A model generated the notes under the pieces. It had not been told where the DNA came from and did no database searches. It worked only from the letters and a program-made list of their open reading frames with translations. The position numbers and the translations under genes are program-made. From the NCBI GenBank assembly GCA_028023455.1, contig JAQFVV010012416.1, positions 4,943,594 to 5,007,593 on the forward strand: a stretch of 64,000 bases of DNA, written 5' to 3'. This DNA comes from Epiperipatus broadwayi (Eukaryota > Onychophora > Udeonychophora > Euonychophora > Peripatidae). Of this stretch, positions 52,201 to 62,700 are shown in pieces (position 1 is the stretch's first letter; each line of letters opens with the position of its first letter).

Positions 52201-55200
52201 ATACAATAGTGCCACTTAGTGCAAGCCAGAATAAACCTTCCTGAGTCCATTGATTACTCTGGCTTGCAATGAGTGGCGCTACTGTATGGAGAGTTTTGCC
52301 TCTGTGTTTTTTTTTTATTATTCTAATTATAAATGTAGTATTGTTGCTGTTTTTTTAAAAAAAAATTAAGAATATAATTTTAGATTTGGCTATTTTTTCA
52401 TTTGATTTGTAGACACCTATTTTTACTCAATCTGAATGTTTTTATTATAGTTTACTAATAAATAAATAGATATGTCAGGTATATCATAATCTATGCTTGC
52501 ATGCAAATTTAAATTATTAGTCAACCAAAAAGGAAATAACATACATGGCTGGTAGTACCCATGATGTTAACTTTATTCTTCAGTTTAAACATTTTAAGTC
52601 TTATAGGTAAATGTGTGTACTATATATAGGTTAATAACCCAGTGATTATCCATTCCCTGGTTTCATGCATACTACCGAGATTTTGCATCCCAGGGATGAA
52701 AATAGTATAGAAAAAGCTAAGAGGCTTTGTTTTGCAATGGAATTGATGAATATAAATTCAGATTGTGACGCCAAAATATATATAAATGAAAGCTGATTCC
52801 AGGGAGAAAGAGAATTAGATGAAATATAAAGACAATTAGCTGGTGAGTTAAGGTCTTTATGAATAATGATTTAGATAGGGATGGATATTTATTCAGTTAT
52901 TTCTCATTACGAGATAACTATTCAATGCCTAATTTGATATTCCAAAGTGAGCACAATCATCATCAAGAGGTGTTGTAACAATTTTATTTAATTCTAACAA
53001 TCATTTAGTCGAGCATATAAATTGGTTTGTTGACCACTATCTAATTGGAGCACTTCTATGGATTTTACATATGAGTGCTTATTAAAATGGTTATTGTTCC
53101 AATACATAATTTCAAAATATGTGTTGAAGATTGCAATGTTCTTAATAGATTCAATATAGGAAGTGATCATTGATTAGTGAGATGTAAGACACCCATTAAT
53201 GCAAAACTAAAGTGACAAAAACTTTTAAGAAAATCAGTATTAATAGTTGACATACCTAACTTAACTTCCAATAAATTTAGATTATTAGAATTTCCAAATC
53301 ATTTTAAAATATGAACAGATTTTGAAGATATTTCAGACTTGACTGGAATAAGTAAGAAGATAATTGATATTCTAAAAAATTACTCCAAAGATTGTTGGTA
53401 CAAAAAGCAAAAATATGAAAATATTTAAAAAAGATCATTAAAAATATATATATAGATTTTATAAAATGATACAAAAACTGAGATATTGTGACTCTGAAGG
53501 AATGTTATTAAAAAAAATAAAAGCCTTAAAAGTGTAAAACAACATCTTGGTATTAGAATAAAATAAAAGTTGTTTCAGTAATATGAAATGTTTCAAAAGC
53601 AACCTTTATTCGTACCTCAGAGACAAGCATCGAGAGGTATAAGTTTACAAGTACCAAATTGAAACAATGTTGATTGGTTAACAACAATTCTTGTGAATTG
53701 AGACGCTCAGTGACTACATTTTGTCTACCTGCCCATCCAGGCAAGGAGAATACAATTCAATACATTTTAAATTTACAAGTACAAAATTGAACCAATGTTG
53801 ATTGGTTTATAACAATTCTTGTGAGTTGAGATGAGCAGTGACTACAACATTTTGTCTACCTGCTCATCTAGACCATAGAGCATACAATTCAATACATATT
53901 AAATACTTGACATTCCTAAATTACATAATACCATGTAATCCATATTAAATGATTAATAATTCTAAGTTACATAACACTCTTGCCAAAAGTCTATCGAGGT
54001 CCACTAGGAGCAGACCATGTCAATGTTTTATTTAATCCGCTGGTTATATGTCCACAAGTTCCATATGGAACCAATTTAGAAAAGAGCTATGATGATAACC
54101 ATGAATCAAGATATGCGGTGGCTTTAATCCGTCAGGCTTCCGTTTAGATTTAATATTTCAATTCTTTGCACGTTGTCTGAACCGTATTCACATTGTAGTT
54201 AGGTAAGCATTGTTTTTTGATTATTTCAAACTTGACTATAATTTTCATTAATTCCATTTTACTTTTAAGATGTTGAAAGGATAAAACTTTTTTCAAGTCT
54301 CAGCTAGTTCCAAGTCTGTTCTACCAGCCATGGCTGCTAGGTTTTCCTATCATTGTCCTTGGCTTCACTTAACAGTTTGAAGAATAGTCCATCAATCATG
54401 TAATCAATGTCTTTTTCAAATATAAGTTTATTTCTTTCCGACCAGATGGCAAAATTAACATATGTTGCCAATCTGATCGAGCCAAACAATCCTTTGTTGA
54501 TTGCTTTGACAATATCAACACTGGCACAGTCTTTGTCTCTGGTCTTTTGCAGGGTTTGAAAGTGCAGATTATTCCATATTTCACAGTGTTCAACGATGTG
54601 TGTAATCGTTTCTTGTTTTTTTACACAGTGGGCAAATGGGATTAATACTGTATCCCCGCTTGAGATAAAGGAATAATGAGGTGGGGAGGGCCCCCGAGGT
54701 TGACCTTAAGTAAAAAATCCATGACCTTTGGTTCTAGTTTCCAATGTTTCATCAGTCTTGCGAAACACATGATCCCAATAGGGAATCTGGTTGCAACCTT
54801 AGAATTGTTGCCATATATTAGCCCATATATATCCCAATAGTGTAATTTCCCACTGAACCGGGAATTAGAGGTCCCTACATTTCTGATCACCAAGGTCACC
54901 TGCTGTTGCAACCGGATATTTCCCTTTTTTGGGGGGAGGTCGCAAAAAGATGACATTATGAAATGTGTTGAAGAATTATATAAAAAATTATACAGTAATA
55001 AAGAATTAGAAAACAAAAATATTCCTACAATGACTACAATTTCTAAATTGCCAAGTATTTTAAATAAAGAGGTGAGACATGCAATTAAATCTACTAAAGA
55101 AATAGTTTTAGGAAATGATGGAATTATTATTGATAAAAAAAAGCAGGTTAAGAAATAGAAAAAAAGTTTGGCAAAGCTATATACCAAATGTCTAAATGAT

Positions 55201-56722
55201 AAAGATGTATCACATAATTGGAAAAATGCAGTAGTAATATTGATATTTAAGAAAGACAATAAAGAAAATATCAGAAATTCCAGACCTCTTAGTCTTATAC
55301 CAGTTCTATACAAAATTGCTTCCAAGATAATTACGATTCACGTATAATGAACTTTAGATTCTAACTAATCAAAAGAACAAACTGGATTTAAAAATGATTT
55401 CAGTACAGTAGATCATATTATTTAAGAAATATTACAGAAAAAAACAAAGAATATGAATTGTCATTATATTTTAAATTTATAGATTATAATGATTAAAGCT
55501 TTGGATCGTCAAGATCTAAACCCAGGATATTGTCATATGCTGAAATATATTTATCAGAAAAAATGAAAAATTAAGGAACACATGGAAATTATTTAAATCA
55601 TTAAAATGTTGCAGATGATGTGGTCGTCTTTATACGGATGAAAGTAAAAAGTAGGATTAAAGATAAATGCCAAAAAAATTAAAATAATGTTCAACGGATT
55701 TTCTCAGAAGAAAATAAAGATTAATAATAATGAATTAGAAGAAAATAATAATTACAAATATAATGGATTAAATTAATCATGAAATTAAACTCAGATGAAT
55801 TGCTTTTCGTAGAAATAACTTAGTATTGAAAAGAAATATATTTGTGCGTTTAGAAAAATCTTTCTTTTGGATCTGAGACTTAGATACTTAATAGAGGAGC
55901 AATACAGATATTTCAGATCATTCAACAAAATAGAGATGTATATTAGGAGTATAAAAAAAGATCGAAAATGAAATACATGGGTGAGAACAAACAGGAATCA
56001 CTGACGCCATTGAAAGAATTATGAGACTGAAATGAAGCCGAACATATTATTAGAAGAGTTGATAATAGATGGTAAAAGATTTAAAAAAAGACTACATGTG
56101 AGACGGATGGATAAAATAAGGAAAGGAAGTTTTCTGTTGTGATGTAAACAAATGATGTTAAGAATCAGAGAATCTGCATTAAATTTGGAGAGCCTTTTAT
56201 TCTCCAAGGGATTGATAATGATTGAAAATATTGACATAACTGGTATTGCATAATATATAGCTAAAGTTATATTTAGATCCAGATATACTCCTGGCCCTCT
56301 AATCTTTATTATCTCTTGACCCCTCTTACCAATCCATCCATCTTATGCGATTGGTATTTCAATATAAAATTATTTCTACATGTAAAATTATAGATATTTT
56401 CAATTTCTCAGGCCTCAGCCCACATTGACCATGACATAGCTAGCATGCCAATGAAGATCTTCAACCTCTCAATCCACCCCATCCATTATGATATGTACAG
56501 ATGTGAAATCATTAGTGGTTTTAAAGTTGAGTGTATGTAACCAAATCTAATTTTCATAATTTCATTGACTTTCATTTCTTCTTTATATTTTGCTACTTTG
56601 CACTTCATTATATGATCACTATTTATTCATAATATGATGCAACAACTATTCAGCCTTCAATCTATCATGTGCAGCACCAAATATTTCATCACAAGGAAAT
56701 TATGTGCAATAATCAATGATTG

Positions 56723-56758
<36 letters not shown>

Positions 56759-59700
56759 ACAATAAAAATAATAAATATAATAGTAATTTACTATTATAAA
56801 CCGTCTTTCAATCCACAGTAGGAGAGTTAAGAAATTAACCAAAAGCACTTCTGTGGATTGAAAGACTGTATATAATGGTTATTTACCACTATATTTATTA
56901 TTTTTATTGTTATTACAATAGTTTTTAATTAACGGATATTTTATTTGTATTACATAAATCATCATCATCATCATCATCAATCATTATCAATCCACTGCAG
57001 GATGAAGGTCTCTCCAAGTTTAATCCATCTTCTCCGATCTTTAGCTTCTCTTTTCCACAACATCCCTGCACATTTTCTTATTTCATCCATCCATCTCACA
57101 TGTAGTCTCTTTCTGGGTCTTTTACAATCTCTTGGAATCCAGTTAAAAATTTTAATTGTCCATCTATTATCATTTCTTCTAGCAATATGTCCAGCCCAAC
57201 TCCATTTCAATCTTTTAATTTTTTCAATAAGGTCAGTAACACCTGTTTGTTGTCTTACCCATACATTGCGTTTTCGATCTCTTCTTGTTACTCCCAACAT
57301 ACATCTCTCCATACTCCTTTGAGTGGTCTGAAGTCTCTGTATTGCTCTTCTATTAAGTGTCCAAGTCTTAGATCCATAAGTAAGAACTGGTAAAACACAT
57401 TTGTTAAAAACCATCCTTTTCAAACACATAGGCATATTTCCTTTTAGTATCAAGTTATTTTTACCAAAAGCACTCCAACCAAGTTTAATTCTATGATTAA
57501 TTTCCTCCATTAAGTTTCCATCTGTATTAATAACCTGACCAAGGTATTTGTAACTGTTAACTTCTTCTAATTCTTCATAATCAATCTTTATTTTCATATT
57601 TTGAGCAAATCGATTACTCCTGCAAGATTTCCTGCAGCTCTGGAGCATTATTTGCAAAAACAACTACATCATCTGCAAAATCTAAATGACTTAAATACTC
57701 TCCATTTACTTTCATTCCTTTAGTTTCCCATACAACTTTTATATAAGATAGAGACAGCATCTATAATGTTAAAACATCTTATGAAACAGCAAATATTGTA
57801 TCATGAGAAATACATGTAATAATTAGTGCAAAATATTAATTATTGTATAAACAAGATACTATTATTTAAAAATGTAGATTGGAATTTTGTGATATATAAA
57901 GTGAACTACTTACATATAATAGCCAATAGCTGACTTCTGAACTATAAACTGTTCACAGCCTTACCCTGTCACAATTTATCATTCATGAATCTACTGTTGA
58001 TTAAATATATTGTCTAATATTTTATTTCACATAGAGCTCAATAGAGGATTTTATATTTCTGATTCATGGATTTTTATTTTAAAATATTTCAGGTTTATCA
58101 AATAGATGACTATAACAGTTTAAACATTTAAAAATAATTATAAAGCATACAGAAAGACTAAAAAAGAAAAAGAAGAATATTGGATTTAATGTAGAAATTA
58201 ATAACAGTTAAACAAATGCTTTAGATGACATAATAAATATATAGAGAGTAAATCTTATTTTCAAATTCAAAGCAAATAAACATTAAAAGTGTAATAAAAA
58301 GAATAAAAAACATATTTAATATCAATTAAAAAAACGTTTCTCACCACACAAGTACATTCTGAACACTGATCATCTGGATCTATCCAATGATCACCATCTT
58401 TATATTCCTTATCACGAACAACACACGATGGAGGACACTTTGGACAGCATTCTCCTGGACTTTTCTCAGGGTTAGGACAATCTAAGGGTGGACAGACTTT
58501 TGTAGCACATGTCACAAATCCATTCTATGAACAAAAAATGAAAACAAAAATCATTTGTCTACATATATCAATATGCAAATAAAAATATTCATATTTTGAG
58601 TGACAAAAAGCTACAAACCTGGCACTTACAAAAGAAGCACTCATCAGCATCTGGTGGGTTGAACTCTTGGCCATTTCTATAATTACGACGTTCATATTCA
58701 CATCCTATTTATAGAAACAAATGATAATCATAAATAAATGTGTCCACTTATATATTTTTTTAAACATTCTCATGCATTTTTCATCACTGCAAAATTTGTT
58801 TATATATATTTGAAAAAAAAGTGGACATCATCATAAAACATTCTCTGTAAATCATAAGTACACATACATATATATATACCTATAGTATGGATCTTTTCAA
58901 CATGTATGTAAATTATGTACATATACTTACGTCCACAATTTTATTAAAGATTATACATATTAAGACATCAACAAAAATAATTAACAATAATTAGATAAAC
59001 TGAGGAGTGCTGATTCAGCACAAAATACCAATACTGGAGATTATTTATCTCTTTCACATGTATGTGGTCATATATATCAGTTATGTAAGATGGAGTGGAT
59101 AGCTGAAGGGGACTTGAAAGTTTGTGTTCAAAATCCTTCTGGTTACATCTAGAGGTCAGTATATACACTATACTTGTATTCAAATATAACAGATTTGGCT
59201 TGAATTCTGCACATCCCTCTTCTGTATATTTAAATGGATATATATGAGGCATCAGAATGACTTAAGTCAACATGGGTATGGCTGCAATATTGGCATTGGC
59301 AAGGGCTTAGCATTCCATCATCAAGATTTTCAATAATATGGATGGCAGAAGAATGGAAGGGATTAAGATCTGCCCATTAGAGTTTGACAATTTGCTATCT
59401 CAATATAAACTGAGCACTGATTTAAGTATGTGTGTGAGATGATGGTCTAGGCCAACTGAAGAGTACTGGTTTAGCATGAAATATATATATTGGAGATCAT
59501 TTATCTTTTTCACATGTATGGGATTGTGTGTATCAGTTATATAAGATGGAGCGAATAGCTGAAGGCAGCTTGAAAGTCTGTGTTCAAATCCCATCTGGTT
59601 ACATCTAAAATTCATTATATACATTATACTTGTATTCAAATATTAAAGCTATTATGGTATCTTTTTTAAAAAGGAAATCCCTTTTTATCAGTTTTTTTTT

Positions 59701-62700
59701 TTTTTATTTTGTAATAAAATATCCACTCTATTATTCTTGTAAATGGCCAAGGATATTGGATAATGGTTAAGTAACTATCCTCTTTTTCTTTTAAAACTTT
59801 ATACAGTACAAATATTTTTAATAATTATTTGTTAAAGTAACATTTTTTCTCTCTTTCTCAAAAACTAAAACTCACAATATTTTTCTGAAGGTTTGTGATG
59901 ATGATGTTCTAGCTGTATTTTTATATTGGACTATTTCCATCATCTAATATGTGTGTTGAATGTCTTTAGAAAAGTTTAATTTTTAGTTAAATATTCCAAA
60001 TGCATTCAACTGTTAGTAATATCACAGCAAACAAATGTTAGTAATATCACAGCAAACCTGTTTGCTATGATATTACTAACAGTTGAATGCATTTGGAATA
60101 TTTAACTAAAATTAAACTTTTCTAAAGACATTCAACACACATATTAGATGATGAAAATAGTCCAATATAAAAATACAGTCACAATATTTTTGTTTTTTTA
60201 TCTTGATTCTTCTTGTGATGAAAATTATCAATTTAGCAGGAAAGATAAGTGGTATTAAATTAAAAAATTCAATTATATTACTGAAAAAAATTAAATCGGC
60301 TGTTACTTGATTGTGGCATTTTGTAATCACAACATACAATAAATTAAAAAATTAAATAAGATAAATAAGATTTTTTTTTATATTAAATTCCAATTTTTTT
60401 TTTATTATATATTTTTTTTAATGCAGCTAAATAAGTCACAAATAGTAAAATCAAAATATGAAGAAAATAAGATGATTATAGACATACTTTTTATATTTTT
60501 GTAATTTCTTAATTATTTAATTATTTCAATCTTTTTTTCTCACACATATTAAAATACACTCATAACTAATTTATTAATACTGCCAAATCCTATTAATTTA
60601 TTAATACTGCCAAATCCTGCTTCTTAATCCACTTTTATAATCTGAGCAGTGTTTCATTAATGTTACTATGCTTTGTTAATGATTCTGTATTTTCAAACAC
60701 TTTAGTTACAAATGAAACAGCTAGAGTTATCACTTTGGTAGACATGTTTTATTTATTTATAAATAACTTTATTAAAAAAAACATATGTAAGAATGATACA
60801 ATTGTAAATCAAAAATAATAGTTATCCATGTTGCTCAGGCAACCAGATGGTCAGATGTTTTAATTTGCAATTTAGATAACATGATAATTTCTGAGTTGTC
60901 AGAACTCATTAAAATTCTTTAAAGTGATAAAAGTTATAAAAGATGAATGAAATAAAAAACAATACATAGTATTCATGGCAAGTACATAAATCCAAACAAA
61001 TTCTTATTCAAAAGTCCAATAGATCTATTTAGCCTCCATGAATGTTAGATATTTGAGAATATTTTATTTTGTTAATAAATCATTTTTAAGCTTCATCGGG
61101 ATTGGCAATAAGTTTAGAAAAAGAAAGTATCAAGGAACAGAAAAACTAAGTTAAGCTATAGAAAACAGAAAAATGTGAAAATAAATTATGAAAAAATGCA
61201 CACACACATTTTAATTTTTATCTATGGAAGAGAGACAACTGCTTTATTTTTATACTAAATGTTTCTTTTGTTTATTAGTTTCCTTAAAATGCAGCCAATG
61301 ATTTAAAATAATGTAGAATGACACTATTGTTTAGGATCGGGTTTAAAATATTCTTATATGTGGCAACAGTTCCAACTTGTGCAGATTCAACAACCAAAAT
61401 GCTTTTATTGTGTCTTCTTTTGTAAGACATTGGATTGTCACATCAAGAAATTCTCAGCTGTTTCTGAATGAGAATTGAAGAAAGTTGATGGTTTTCTTTT
61501 TATTTTACATAATAGTAAAACAACTTTTGTTTCTTATTAAGATTTTAAACAATTAACCTTTTAACATTCACATATATGTTAGAAAATATGTCAAATATGA
61601 ACATATTCTTAAGTTTATTATAAATCTTTATTGCCAGAAAATATGTTGATACAAATATGACCGTTTCTGACATTTTTAACAAAATTGTTAAAAAAATTTT
61701 AAATGCATGTATTCCAATAACACACACACACAACAAAATTGAAATGACAAATATTACAAAGCGAACCTAGAATAAGAGTGTAATATTCAAAAGCAAAGTA
61801 ACCTTTCCACGAGTATCTAAAAAGTGAAAGAGATGATATAATGCAAAAGCAAATAATAAAAATGCAGAAACTGATATTTCTGAGTTCATGGCAAATACTT
61901 ATAATTCGTAAGTGTTTGCTGTAAACTCAGAAATTCAATACGTTTAAAATTGTAAAAATTAATATGAGGATGAGACGGCAGTAGATTATGCTATTGTATA
62001 AAGTACCAAAATTCCCTAGAAGCTTGTTGTCAAAATTATATTCTCTTTGATGTTAGATGAAAAATTCACATAAGATAAATTCTATTTAATTATTATTTTA
62101 TCAACATTATCACAAATTTTGGTAATATATATTAAAAATAGAATATAAAAAATCAAACCAATCCCCCTTTCTTTTTACTTCTCCAATGCTTATTTTATTA
62201 AATTAAAATTAATTCATCTGACAATTTCGATTGCCCAGAAATCTTCCTCATAGCTTAATTATTATTCAGTTCTGAGGAAGATTGCTGGGCAATCGAAACT
62301 GTCAGATGGATTAATTTTACTTTAATAAAATAAGCATTGAAAAAGTAGAAAGAAATGGGATTTGTTTGGTTTTTTATAATATTATCAATACGTAATAAAG
62401 AAAGATATATTGATAATATACTTTGTGAAAAAACTTTTTCATAAATATAATTTGTTTTCAAATAAGCAATTTGTTTTTTTAACTAGGAAAATCTAGAGAA
62501 CTGGCTTTATTTGAACATACTTCAGTTAATTATTGAATTTTTAGAAAAAGATCACAAGATTATAGAGATATATTTGTATTTACGAAAAGCATTTAACTAT
62601 GTTCCTGATGATTTATTATTGATTAAATTAAATTATTTGAATATAAGGGATAATATACTTGAATGGTTTAAATCTGATTTAAGCAATAGACTCCAGTTTG

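Noticed and set aside
56945-57322. 125-codon plus-strand frame with a His run
   Set aside because: Shadow of the minus-strand RTE copy and its (ATC)n tail.
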